Origin: an uncultured Lachnospiraceae bacterium
GTDB taxonomy: Bacteria > Bacillota > Clostridia > Lachnospirales > Lachnospiraceae
DNA: 6,418 nucleotides
Assembly (NCBI GenBank): GCA_947631755.1
Contig: CANRMO010000139.1
Span: forward strand, 1 to 6,418
Direction of reading: 5' to 3'
Program-made: the position numbers and the translations under genes
In this document: positions 1 through 6,418 of the stretch, one piece after another
Layout of the letters: every line of letters starts with the position of its first letter
Position numbering within the stretch: the first letter of the stretch is position 1
Notes under the pieces: model-generated
The model's input: the letters and a program-made list of their open reading frames with translations, nothing else
Told to the model about the DNA's origin: nothing
Databases searched by the model: none

Positions 1-524
1 GGGGACTGGACACCAGGCAGATTATTGAGGGGATCGGGCTGGATCCGAGGATCGGCACCCACTACAACAATCCGTCTTTTGGATACGGGGGCTACTGTCT
101 GCCGAAGGACACAAAACAGCTGCTCGCCAATTATGAAAAAGTGCCAAACTGTATTATCGGGGCGATCGTGGATGCCAACACGACCCGGAAAGATTTTATT
201 GCCGAGCAAATTCTGGCAAAGGCCGGTTTCCCGGAGAACCGGAAGCCGGTGGTGGGAATATACCGCCTCACGATGAAAGCAAATTCGGATAATTTCCGCC
301 AGTCATCGATACAGGGTGTCATGAAGAGGATTAAGGCAAAAGGGGTTGAGGTGATCATATATGAGCCGACGCTGCGGGAGGAGGATTTCTTTAACAGCGA
401 GGTGATCTCTTCTCTGGAAGAATTTAAGAGGAGGAGCAGTGTGATCGTCGCCAACCGTTTTGGGGAAGAATTAGAGGATGTAAAGGATAAAGTATATACG
501 AGGGATATTTATTTCAGGGACTGA
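1..524 (+). CDS. ugd: UDP-glucose 6-dehydrogenase, C-terminal part (5' end outside window)
   Basis: This enzyme oxidises UDP-glucose to UDP-glucuronate with two NAD+ in the cytoplasm, supplying an acidic sugar donor for surface polysaccharides. The frame is open from base 3 and 173 residues are visible. The hallmark is NPSFGYGGYCLPKDTKQL. Its cysteine (bases 96-98) is the catalytic thiol, and the Asp four residues on matches the family's active-site Asp. Downstream, YRLTMKANSDNFRQSSI and the following residues form the UDP-binding C-terminal domain. About 141 residues follow the cysteine, nearly the same as in the short streptococcal HasB-type enzymes (about 400 residues), so the C-terminus is complete and roughly 230 N-terminal residues, including the Rossmann fold, lie to the left. 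The GTG at 141 is internal, not a start, because homology continues upstream of it. A UDP-N-acetyl-mannosamine or GDP-mannose dehydrogenase is less likely given the HasB-like motif. The glycosyltransferase genes follow after a 29-base gap. Confidence 0.95.
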   Translation, partial: GLDTRQIIEGIGLDPRIGTHYNNPSFGYGGYCLPKDTKQLLANYEKVPNCIIGAIVDANTTRKDFIAEQILAKAGFPENRKPVVGIYRLTMKANSDNFRQSSIQGVMKRIKAKGVEVIIYEPTLREEDFFNSEVISSLEEFKRRSSVIVANRFGEELEDVKDKVYTRDIYFRD

Positions 525-553
525 CCGGTCCCGTTAAATCAGCGCAGGAAAGG

Positions 554-1702
554 ATGTACAGACAAATGGCAAAGGTATCAATTATTGTGCCCACTTATAA
601 TGTTGAGATGTATCTGGAAGAATGTATGGAGAGCATCCAGAGACAGACACTGAGGGATATTGAGGTGATCTGTGTAAATGATGGCTCAACTGACAGCTCT
701 CTGGAAATTTTGCAGAGATATGCAGAAAATGACGAGCGCATTATCATTATTGACAAGGAAAACGGCGGTTACGGCATCGGGATGAATGTGGGCCTGGAGC
801 GGGCGACCGGTGAATATATCGGAATCGTTGAACCGGATGACTATGTGCCGCTGAATATGTATGAAGATCTCTATAAAGTCGCCAGTGAACATGACCTGGA
901 TTTTGTAAAAGCTGATTTTTACCGTTTTTCAACTAACCAGGAGACACAGGACATGCACCTGGTGTACAATCATCTGGACAAGACGGGAGAGCACTACAAT
1001 CAGGTATTGAACCCGAGTGAAAATCCGTTTCTGACGTGCTTTATCATGAATACATGGAGCGGGATCTACAGGCGGGAGTTTTTGGAGAAACACCATATCC
1101 GCCACCACGAGACTCCTGGGGCCTCGTTTCAGGATAATGGTTTTTTCTGGCAGACATTTATCTATGCAAAGAGAGCGATGTTTCTGGATAAACCGTATTA
1201 CATGAACCGGAGGGACAATCCAAATTCATCGGTGAACAGCAAGGAAAAAGTCTATGCCATGAATATTGAGTACGATTATATCCGCGACATTTTTATGCGC
1301 CCGGAGAACAAGGAGCTGTGGGAGAGGTTCAAGGGTTATTACCATATGAAAAGATATGGGAATTATATGTTTACGCTGACGAGGATTGCGGAAAATTTTA
1401 AGAGAGACTATGTGATGCGAATCAGCAAAGAGTACAAGCGCGCGCAGGAACTGGGCGAGCTGGATCTGTCGCTCTTTACGCCTCTGACCCAGGACAAGCT
1501 CGCGCTGCTCATAAAATATCCTGAGGATTACTACCTCAAATATGTCTTGAAAGTAAAGCGGCAGAAGAAGTCAAAAGCGGATGCGGAACTGAAAAAGATA
1601 AAAAATTCAACAACCTACAAAGTGGGATATGTGCTTTTGTACATTCCGACCCATATTAAGTATCTGCTGAAAAAGATGTTCAGAAAGAAAAAACAGAAAT
1701 AG
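554..1702 (+). CDS. Family 2 glycosyltransferase (first of a pair)
   Basis: A 382-residue cytoplasmic or membrane-associated GT-A enzyme that should move a sugar from a nucleotide donor to a growing glycan; donor and acceptor cannot be read from sequence. The N-terminal GT2 domain starts with KVSIIVPTYN (7-16), followed by the nucleotide-binding VNDGSTD (41-47) and an acidic EPDD (93-96) in the place of the metal-binding DXD. A TPGASFQDNGF block (187-197) probably carries the catalytic base (D194). The C-terminal tail (about 333-382) is very basic with a short hydrophobic stretch (VGYVLLYIP, 358-366), suggesting peripheral membrane attachment. It lacks the paired C-terminal membrane helices of CsbB/GtrB-type undecaprenyl-phosphate transferases. 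The start is uncertain. ATG 554 has an AGGAA only about 3 bases upstream; ATG 566 (Met5, giving MAKVSIIVP) has AAAGGA about 11 bases upstream and a more typical GT2 N-terminus. Probably co-transcribed with both neighbours. Confidence 0.92.
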   Translation: MYRQMAKVSIIVPTYNVEMYLEECMESIQRQTLRDIEVICVNDGSTDSSLEILQRYAENDERIIIIDKENGGYGIGMNVGLERATGEYIGIVEPDDYVPLNMYEDLYKVASEHDLDFVKADFYRFSTNQETQDMHLVYNHLDKTGEHYNQVLNPSENPFLTCFIMNTWSGIYRREFLEKHHIRHHETPGASFQDNGFFWQTFIYAKRAMFLDKPYYMNRRDNPNSSVNSKEKVYAMNIEYDYIRDIFMRPENKELWERFKGYYHMKRYGNYMFTLTRIAENFKRDYVMRISKEYKRAQELGELDLSLFTPLTQDKLALLIKYPEDYYLKYVLKVKRQKKSKADAELKKIKNSTTYKVGYVLLYIPTHIKYLLKKMFRKKKQK

Positions 1703-1714
1703 GATGATAAGATT

Positions 1715-2677
1715 ATGAGACAACAGCCCAAAGTGTCGGTTATCGTACCGGTCTATAATTTGGAAAACTATCTGCACCAGTGCATGGACAGCATTGTGGG
1801 GCAGTCGTTAGAGGACATTGAGATCATATGCGTAAATGACAGCTCTACAGACGGCTCGCTGAAAATACTGGAGGAATACGCCAGGAGAGATGGCCGCGTC
1901 CAGGTTATCACGCAGGAAAATGCGGGAGCGGGAGCGGCCAGAAATAATGGAATGGGGAGAGCGCAGGGGAAATATCTCTCATTTCTTGACGGCGACGATT
2001 TTTTCGAAAAGGATATGCTGGAAAAAGCATATGAAAAGGCGGAGCAGCTCGGCGCCGATTTTGTCGTATACAAATCCGATCAGTACCACACAGAAAAAGA
2101 GGAGTTTGTCCAGGCGTCCTGGGTGGTGAGGGAGGCGGAACTGCCGCCCTATGAGCCCTTTTCTTTCCGGCAGATGACGATGAATGTCTTTAAAGTGTTT
2201 GTCGGATGGGCGTGGGATAAACTGTATAACCGGGAGTTTGTGGAGAGGAACCACCTGCTGTTTCAGGAGCAGAGAACAAGTAATGATATGCTGTTTGTGT
2301 TCAGTTCCCTCGTGCTCGCAAAAAAAATAGGATTCGTGCAAGAGATTCTGGCCCATCAGAGGAGAGATGCCAAAGATTCCCTGTCCAAGACAAGGGAATC
2401 CTCCTGGATGTGTTTTTACCACGCGCTCACGGCGCTAAAAGAGAGACTGATCAAAGAGGGATACTACGGAGAACTGGAAAAGGATTTTGTCAATTATGCA
2501 CTTCATGCCAGCCTGTGGAATTATAACACTCTTTCTGAGCCGACAAAATCCAAACTCAGAGATAAACTGGTGTCTGAGTGGTTTGAGGAATTGCAGATCA
2601 AGGGAAAACCGGAAGATTATTTTTACATTAACAGTGAGTACAGACAGTATAAGGATGTGATGGGAAATGCAGACTAA
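1715..2677 (+). CDS. Family 2 glycosyltransferase (second of a pair)
   Basis: A 320-residue GT-A fold glycosyltransferase, predicted cytoplasmic, for surface glycan assembly; specificity unknown. KVSVIVPVYN (6-15), VNDSSTD (40-46) and LDGDD (91-95, a canonical DXD metal site) define the GT2 catalytic domain. TSNDMLF (188-194) is the probable catalytic-base region, with Asp191 in the position of the usual E/D-D. The sequence AGAGAARNNGM (70-80) is the standard donor-binding loop, unlike the first transferase. It ends without a membrane helix. Over the first 56 aligned residues it is identical to the upstream transferase at 36 positions by hand count, so the pair are paralogues or at least close family members. 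The ATG is preceded by AGGA at 1701-1704, which overlaps the previous stop codon, so translation is likely coupled. Its own stop lies inside the next gene. Confidence 0.93.
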   Translation: MRQQPKVSVIVPVYNLENYLHQCMDSIVGQSLEDIEIICVNDSSTDGSLKILEEYARRDGRVQVITQENAGAGAARNNGMGRAQGKYLSFLDGDDFFEKDMLEKAYEKAEQLGADFVVYKSDQYHTEKEEFVQASWVVREAELPPYEPFSFRQMTMNVFKVFVGWAWDKLYNREFVERNHLLFQEQRTSNDMLFVFSSLVLAKKIGFVQEILAHQRRDAKDSLSKTRESSWMCFYHALTALKERLIKEGYYGELEKDFVNYALHASLWNYNTLSEPTKSKLRDKLVSEWFEELQIKGKPEDYFYINSEYRQYKDVMGNAD

Positions 2678-5168
2678 ACAAAAGAGGATGATTTTCACGG
2701 CGGCCGCTTTTCTGGCGCCGGGGCTGTTGTACTTATTTGTGTGGATCCTGCTGGGAGGATATCCATTTGGGGACAGAAATATCCTGATATGGGATATGAA
2801 TCAGCAGTATGTCGATTTTTTTCTGTATCTGAAAAATTTACTGAGGGGGGAGGCAGGTCTTGCCTACTCCTTTTCAAAGTCTCTCGGCGGGACAAATATA
2901 GGACTCTATTCTTACTACTTGAGTAGTCCGCTCAATCTCATTGTTGTCTTTTTTGAGGATATGAAAGTTTTTATCCTGGTGATATCGGTTCTGAAATTTT
3001 CGCTCTGCGGCCTGACTTCACACCTCTATTTTTCAAAACATTTTCCGGGCATGGGGGAGGAGAGGGTGATGCTTTTGTCCCAGGCATATGCCCTGATGGC
3101 GTACACTGTGCTGCAGATGAACAATATTATGTGGATCGACGGGGTCATTTTTCTGCCGCTGATCCTCCTGGCTGTGGATATGTATATCGGCAGTAAAAAG
3201 GGACTTTGCATCGCGCTGGCCGTGGGCGGAAGCATTTTGTGCAACTGGTATTCGGCGTATATGGCGATTTTGTTTTCTGTCTTTTATTTTATTGTGCGGC
3301 TGATCATGGAAAAGGCAAAAGATGGTTTTTTTCCACTTTTAAGGCATGCTTTGCGCTGTGCCGGCTGGTATCTTCTGGGGGTCGGGTTCAGCGCAGTTTT
3401 GTTTGTGCCGACAGTTATGGCGCTGATGAACGGAAAAGGAAGTGAGCTGCTGGCCAGTATTCCTTTTGGTTTCCGGGACTCTCTCACCGGCGTTGTGCAG
3501 GGAAATGTGATCGGCACGCTGAGTGACGGCCATCCGACACAGCTGCATCTCTTTTGCGGGAGCCTTATGCTGGTTATGGCAATCTGTTTTTATTTTAGCA
3601 AAAGAATTGAGAGGAAGAAAAGGATCACTTATTTTATCCTGTCCCTCCTGCTTGTTTTTTCTGCCATTTTTATCCCTACGGACTGTATCTGGAACGGGCT
3701 GCGCTTTGTGGCGTCATACTACTGCCGTTTTGCCTTTGCGGTCATTATGCTGATCCTCATACTGGCGGGACATGCCATGCAGGAATTCAGGGCAGAGAAG
3801 ACAGTGGATCTCATAATTGCGCCGGGCATTCCGGTGGCGCTGATCATGATCGGATTTCTGATCAATTACAGGGAGCTTGCCGGGCGGGTGCCCGCACTGG
3901 TTCTCACCATTGTCTTTTTGCTGGCAGAAACAGGGATATTTGTGTGGCAAACAAGAATAAAAAATGACGTAAAAAGGCGTGTGGCAGGAGCAGGGCTGGT
4001 CGTTGTTTTATCGGCTGAGATGTGCCTGAATATGTATCTCTGTTATAAAGATATGTATACGGCGTATAATAAAGACTATACACAGTACTCAGATGAAGTA
4101 CGGGAGAGACTGGCTTTTATAGAAGAACATGGAAAAGGCAGCGGGTTTTACCGCGTGGAGACTACGGAACACCGGATGGACAGCAGTATGTCGGAGGCGC
4201 TGGCTTACGGATACCGGAGCGTCTCCAATTACAGTTCTGCCATGGAACAGAATATCGCTACCATGCTGAACCGGATGGGATATCTCCAGTCGGAGCGCAT
4301 GCCGTTTTACCGCAGTCCGATCCTCCCGTCGGATTCGCTTCTCGGAGTGAAGTATGTCATGGGTGACATGGCGGTGCCGGGCGAGGACAAGATCGCTGAG
4401 GATGTGTATTACAATCCGTATGCACTGCCGTTTGGACTCCGTGCGGACAAAAAGATAAGAAAAGCTTCTCCTGGCGGGAAAACGCCTTTTGAATATCAAA
4501 ATCAGCTGTATTCGGCGCTCCTGGGGGAGAAGACAGAGTTGTTTGAACCGGTGGAATACAATTCCCTCGGGAAGACAAAATGGGAAGTCCGCGGAGCGGC
4601 GGAGGATGTTGTGTACGGTTTTGTCGCCATGCGGGGGGAGAGGAAGATCGCGCTGGAGATCAATGGCAAAAAGCGGGGAGATTATACAAACTGGAATGCT
4701 GTGAAAGTGTTCAGCCTTGATTTTACTGAGTCGGATACGTCGGTTGTCGAACTGACAGGGGAATATGCGGAGACAACCAGTTTTGTGCCCCAGTTTTACC
4801 GGCTGGATATGGAGAAATTCAAGGCGGCTGTTGAGCGGCTGCGGGCAGGGGGATGGCAGCCGGATCAGGTGGAGGACGGCAGTGTCATTGGAACTTATGA
4901 GGCGGATAAAAAAGGGTATCTCCTTTTGTCAGTGCCCTATGATGAGGGCTGGTCTGTTGTGGTCAACGGAAAACAAAAGAAATATTACGATGTGCTGGGC
5001 GGTTTTCTGGCAGTGCCTGTGTCCGCGGGACAGAACCGGATCCAGATGACGTATCATGTCAGGGGATTGAAACCCGGGGCCGCTGCCACGTTCCTTTCTG
5101 TGGCCATTGCCGTATTTATTTTTGCTGTGAATAAGAGAAAGCGTGGAAATAATGAGGGTTCAACTTGA
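2667..5168 (+). CDS. YfhO-family polytopic membrane protein (putative GT-C-type glycosyltransferase)
   Basis: An 833-residue membrane protein of the bacterial YfhO family. Bacillus YfhO is implicated in glycosylating lipoteichoic acid on the outer face of the membrane with a lipid-linked sugar donor; a similar role here is inference. About a dozen hydrophobic segments lie between residues 9 and 458, followed by a large soluble extracytoplasmic region (about 460-800) and a last membrane helix (about 804-822) with a basic tail. The first outer loop holds IWDMNQQYVDFF (41-52); D43 is the likely GT-C catalytic Asp. It is followed by the family block SFSKSLGG with YYLSSPLNL (68-91). The region SVPYDEGWSVVVNGK (755-769) near the end is the usual YfhO C-terminal signature. 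Length is normal for the family. The start overlaps the preceding gene by 11 bases and sits after AAGGA (2651-2655), suggesting translational coupling. No GtrA/GtcA flippase or CsbB-like donor synthase is visible in the window. Confidence 0.9.
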   Translation: MQTKQKRMIFTAAAFLAPGLLYLFVWILLGGYPFGDRNILIWDMNQQYVDFFLYLKNLLRGEAGLAYSFSKSLGGTNIGLYSYYLSSPLNLIVVFFEDMKVFILVISVLKFSLCGLTSHLYFSKHFPGMGEERVMLLSQAYALMAYTVLQMNNIMWIDGVIFLPLILLAVDMYIGSKKGLCIALAVGGSILCNWYSAYMAILFSVFYFIVRLIMEKAKDGFFPLLRHALRCAGWYLLGVGFSAVLFVPTVMALMNGKGSELLASIPFGFRDSLTGVVQGNVIGTLSDGHPTQLHLFCGSLMLVMAICFYFSKRIERKKRITYFILSLLLVFSAIFIPTDCIWNGLRFVASYYCRFAFAVIMLILILAGHAMQEFRAEKTVDLIIAPGIPVALIMIGFLINYRELAGRVPALVLTIVFLLAETGIFVWQTRIKNDVKRRVAGAGLVVVLSAEMCLNMYLCYKDMYTAYNKDYTQYSDEVRERLAFIEEHGKGSGFYRVETTEHRMDSSMSEALAYGYRSVSNYSSAMEQNIATMLNRMGYLQSERMPFYRSPILPSDSLLGVKYVMGDMAVPGEDKIAEDVYYNPYALPFGLRADKKIRKASPGGKTPFEYQNQLYSALLGEKTELFEPVEYNSLGKTKWEVRGAAEDVVYGFVAMRGERKIALEINGKKRGDYTNWNAVKVFSLDFTESDTSVVELTGEYAETTSFVPQFYRLDMEKFKAAVERLRAGGWQPDQVEDGSVIGTYEADKKGYLLLSVPYDEGWSVVVNGKQKKYYDVLGGFLAVPVSAGQNRIQMTYHVRGLKPGAAATFLSVAIAVFIFAVNKRKRGNNEGST

Positions 5169-5193
5169 AAAACAGTGTGAGGTATTGTAAAAT
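5165..5193 (+). promoter_or_regulatory. Sigma-A type promoter candidate for the secreted repeat-deacetylase gene
   Basis: TTGAAA at 5165-5170 (5 of 6 to the -35 consensus) and TAAAAT at 5188-5193 (5 of 6 to the -10 consensus) are separated by exactly 17 bases. The expected start of transcription is near 5200, leaving about 25 bases of leader before the ATG at 5226. The -35 box overlaps the stop codon of the YfhO gene (TGA 5166-5168). No terminator is visible in the gap, so read-through from upstream could also express the gene. Seen in sequence; activity is inferred. Confidence 0.6.
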
Positions 5194-5210
5194 AGAAAAA
5201 GTTAGTATTA

Positions 5211-5217
5211 AGGGAGG
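5211..5217 (+). promoter_or_regulatory. Strong ribosome binding site fixing the start at 5226
   Basis: AGGGAGG lies 8 bases before ATG 5226 and is close to a perfect Shine-Dalgarno match. It is the strongest ribosome site in the window, compared with the weak or awkwardly spaced sites of the four upstream genes. It settles the start of the secreted protein, which then begins directly with a signal peptide. Confidence 0.8.
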
Positions 5218-5225
5218 CAGATAAA

Positions 5226-6418
5226 ATGGGAAGGCGGATTATAGGAAAGCTAGTTGTTTTAGGGGCACTGGTATTTACTGTGGCGCTTATGCATCCGGCA
5301 GCGACAGCGGCGGCGAAGGGGGAGAAGAGCGCTGCCAGCAGCGGGACGTGGGTGAAAGCAGGAAAAAAATACAAGTATAAGAGCAACGGGAGATTTGTAA
5401 AAAACAAGATCAAAAAGATAAAAAATAAATATTATTATTTTAACAAAAAAGGGATTTGCAGGACCGGCTGGGTCAAAGTCGGGAAAACAAAATATTTCTT
5501 TCACCGAAAAAAGCGGTATGCCTATGTGGGAAAGAAAAAAGTCGGAAGTGTGTATTATATCTTTGACGGGAAAGGAAGGCTTGTCAGAGAAAAGGGGCTG
5601 TACAAATACAAGCGAAAGTATTACTACCTGTCGGCAAATGGATCTCTGGCAAAGGGATGGAAGCAGATCGACGGATCATGGTATTATTTCGATATGTCCA
5701 ATTGTAAAATGTATACGGGCAGAAAGAAGATCGACAATGACGTATTTTATTTTACCGAGTCAGGAGAGGCCTGCCACGGCATCTACGAGACGGACAAGTA
5801 CAAATATTTTTGCAACAGCTGGGGGAAAATGCTCGTCCGGGAGCTGATCGACTATGAGGGAAAGAAGTATTATGCCGATGAGAAGGGACATCTGGTAACT
5901 GGGCTCTGCACGCTGGATTCGAAGACATATTATTTTAATGATGAGTGTGAGATGCAGGTTGGCTTTGTTGAGATTGACGGGCGGAAGATGTTTTTCGATG
6001 GCAACGGCGTGCTCTGTGTAAACCGGTCGTTTACCGACAATGGGAATACTTATCTCTCAGATGCTGCCGGATACCTTGTGAGGAACCGCTGGGTAAATGG
6101 TAAATTTTATGATTATTCCGGAAAAGAGACGGAATCCCTCATCGCGTATACGGATAAAGATAAATCGCTTATCACAAAGGAACAGCTGGATTCCATGAAC
6201 CTGTCAAATTGCACGAAATTGATGGTAGTCGCCCACCCGGATGATGAAGTGCTGTGGGGAGGTGCTGAGCTGGCAGAGGGAGGCTATTTTGTACTCTGCC
6301 TTACGAATGGCAATAACGCCACGAGAAAAGCGGAGTTTGACAAAGTGATGGAGGAATCGGGAAATATCGGTATGATACTGGCTTACCCGGATACGGTCGG
6401 CGGGGTGCGCTCTGACTG
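5226..6418 (+). CDS. Secreted protein: signal peptide, cell-wall-binding repeats, PIG-L/LmbE deacetylase domain (3' end outside window)
   Basis: 397 residues are visible and the frame is open at the right edge. Residues 1-30 form a signal peptide (basic MGRR, hydrophobic core, then ATAAA with cleavage near 28-30). Residues 41-131 are extremely basic (33 Lys/Arg against 2 Asp/Glu by count). About 11-12 degenerate 20-residue units of aromatic-plus-glycine type (about 69-301), for example GWKQIDGSWYYFD, resemble the choline/glucan-binding repeats of Gram-positive surface proteins and should hold the protein at the cell surface. From about 331 a PIG-L deacetylase domain begins: LMVVAHPDDEVLWGGAEL. 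By analogy with MshB, H337 and D340 are zinc ligands and D339 the general base; CLTNGNNATRKAEF (358-371) continues the family pattern. The third zinc ligand lies beyond the window. The predicted activity is hydrolysis of an N-acetyl group from a GlcNAc-like residue; an exported polysaccharide substrate is inference. Confidence 0.88.
   Translation, partial: MGRRIIGKLVVLGALVFTVALMHPAATAAAKGEKSAASSGTWVKAGKKYKYKSNGRFVKNKIKKIKNKYYYFNKKGICRTGWVKVGKTKYFFHRKKRYAYVGKKKVGSVYYIFDGKGRLVREKGLYKYKRKYYYLSANGSLAKGWKQIDGSWYYFDMSNCKMYTGRKKIDNDVFYFTESGEACHGIYETDKYKYFCNSWGKMLVRELIDYEGKKYYADEKGHLVTGLCTLDSKTYYFNDECEMQVGFVEIDGRKMFFDGNGVLCVNRSFTDNGNTYLSDAAGYLVRNRWVNGKFYDYSGKETESLIAYTDKDKSLITKEQLDSMNLSNCTKLMVVAHPDDEVLWGGAELAEGGYFVLCLTNGNNATRKAEFDKVMEESGNIGMILAYPDTVGGVRSD
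5430..6128 (+). repeat. Array of about 11-12 cell-wall-binding-type protein repeats
   Basis: This stretch encodes consecutive units of about 19-23 residues. Each starts with an aromatic cluster, then a turn with Gly/Asn/Lys, then a short strand and a Gly/Trp or hydrophobic residue. Unit starts by eye are residues 69 (YYYFNKKG), 89 (KYFFHRKK), 109 (VYYIFDGKG), 132 (YYYLSANG), 152 (WYYFDMSN), 173 (VFYFTESG), 193 (KYFCNSWG), 214 (KYYADEKG), 234 (TYYFNDEC), 254 (KMFFDGNG), 275 (TYLSDAAG) and 294 (FYDYSGKE). They are divergent in DNA, so this is an old protein-level repeat, not a recent tandem DNA duplication. The pattern fits the CW_binding_1 / choline-binding repeat superfamily. Only a few units keep the full tryptophan set, so choline itself may not be the ligand. 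Confidence 0.8.

Noticed and set aside
141..143. GTG as a start of a separate 127-residue protein
   Set aside because: The reading frame and clear dehydrogenase homology, including the catalytic cysteine motif, extend upstream to the window edge, so this is an internal valine codon.
523..530. GACCGGTC palindrome at the dehydrogenase stop codon
   Set aside because: Eight bases with no loop, no T run and no second copy nearby; expected by chance.
1979..2422. 147-codon minus-strand open frame inside the second glycosyltransferase
   Set aside because: It is antisense to conserved GT2 sequence, with no family features in the translation; a shadow frame.
2846..2874. GC-rich imperfect hairpin (AGGCA-ggtct-TGCCT with a G/C extension) followed by TTTT, resembling an intrinsic terminator or attenuator
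   Set aside because: It lies about 180 bases inside the YfhO coding region in a conserved protein block (LRGEAGLAYSFS), the stem contains a G-A mismatch, and the T run is only four bases. Coding constraint explains it better.
4089..4499. 136-codon minus-strand open frame inside the YfhO gene
   Set aside because: It is antisense to a well-supported membrane protein, has no ribosome site in context and no recognisable domain; a shadow of the real frame.
5054..5413. Minus-strand frame of 119 codons across the YfhO/deacetylase junction
   Set aside because: It covers the promoter, the ribosome site and the signal-peptide coding region of the + strand gene. Its Phe/Leu-rich translation comes from the lysine-rich codons opposite.
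5395..5450. A/T-rich low-complexity stretch (poly-A and TATTATTATT) that might look like an origin or AT-rich regulatory region
   Set aside because: It is fully explained by Lys and Tyr codons of the basic repeat segment (KIKKIKNKYYYFNKKG).
5518..5847. Plus-strand 109-codon frame inside the secreted protein
   Set aside because: It is out of frame with the repeat domain, which continues unbroken from 5226 to the window end; the translation has no repeat or domain pattern.

Overview
The window looks like part of a cell-surface polysaccharide (capsule, exopolysaccharide or teichoic-acid-like glycopolymer) locus from a Gram-positive Firmicute. A Lachnospiraceae-like Clostridia member is the best guess. 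The reasons are strong AGGAGG-type ribosome sites, mixed AT/GC codon use with many AGG/AGA arginine and ATA isoleucine codons, a YfhO-type membrane protein, and a secreted protein with Gram-positive cell-wall-binding repeats. The genus cannot be read from the sequence with confidence.

All genes lie on the + strand and are tightly packed. From left to right: (1) the 3' end of a UDP-glucose 6-dehydrogenase gene (1-524), cut by the window edge just before its catalytic cysteine motif; (2) a family-2 glycosyltransferase (554-1702); (3) a second family-2 glycosyltransferase, 12 bases later (1715-2677); (4) an 833-residue YfhO-family polytopic membrane protein whose start overlaps the previous stop (2667-5168); (5) after a 57-base AT-rich gap with a good sigma-A promoter candidate, a secreted protein (5226 to the right edge, incomplete). 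This last protein has a signal peptide, about 11-12 aromatic/glycine cell-wall-binding-type repeats, and the beginning of a PIG-L/LmbE-type deacetylase domain with an intact AHPDDE zinc/catalytic motif.

The likely shared logic is as follows. The dehydrogenase supplies UDP-glucuronate. The two cytoplasmic glycosyltransferases build a lipid-linked glycan. The YfhO protein acts at the membrane, probably as a GT-C-type transferase adding a sugar on the outer face. The repeat-deacetylase protein acts outside the cell, perhaps removing N-acetyl groups from the polymer. The individual family calls are well supported; the joint pathway is inference from gene order. The most unusual item is the exported, repeat-bearing PIG-L deacetylase with its own promoter. 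PIG-L enzymes are known mostly as intracellular enzymes acting on small N-acetylglucosaminyl substrates, and the N-terminal third of this protein is extremely lysine-rich.

There is no non-coding stretch longer than about 60 bases. I see no RNA genes, mobile elements, CRISPR arrays or convincing terminators.
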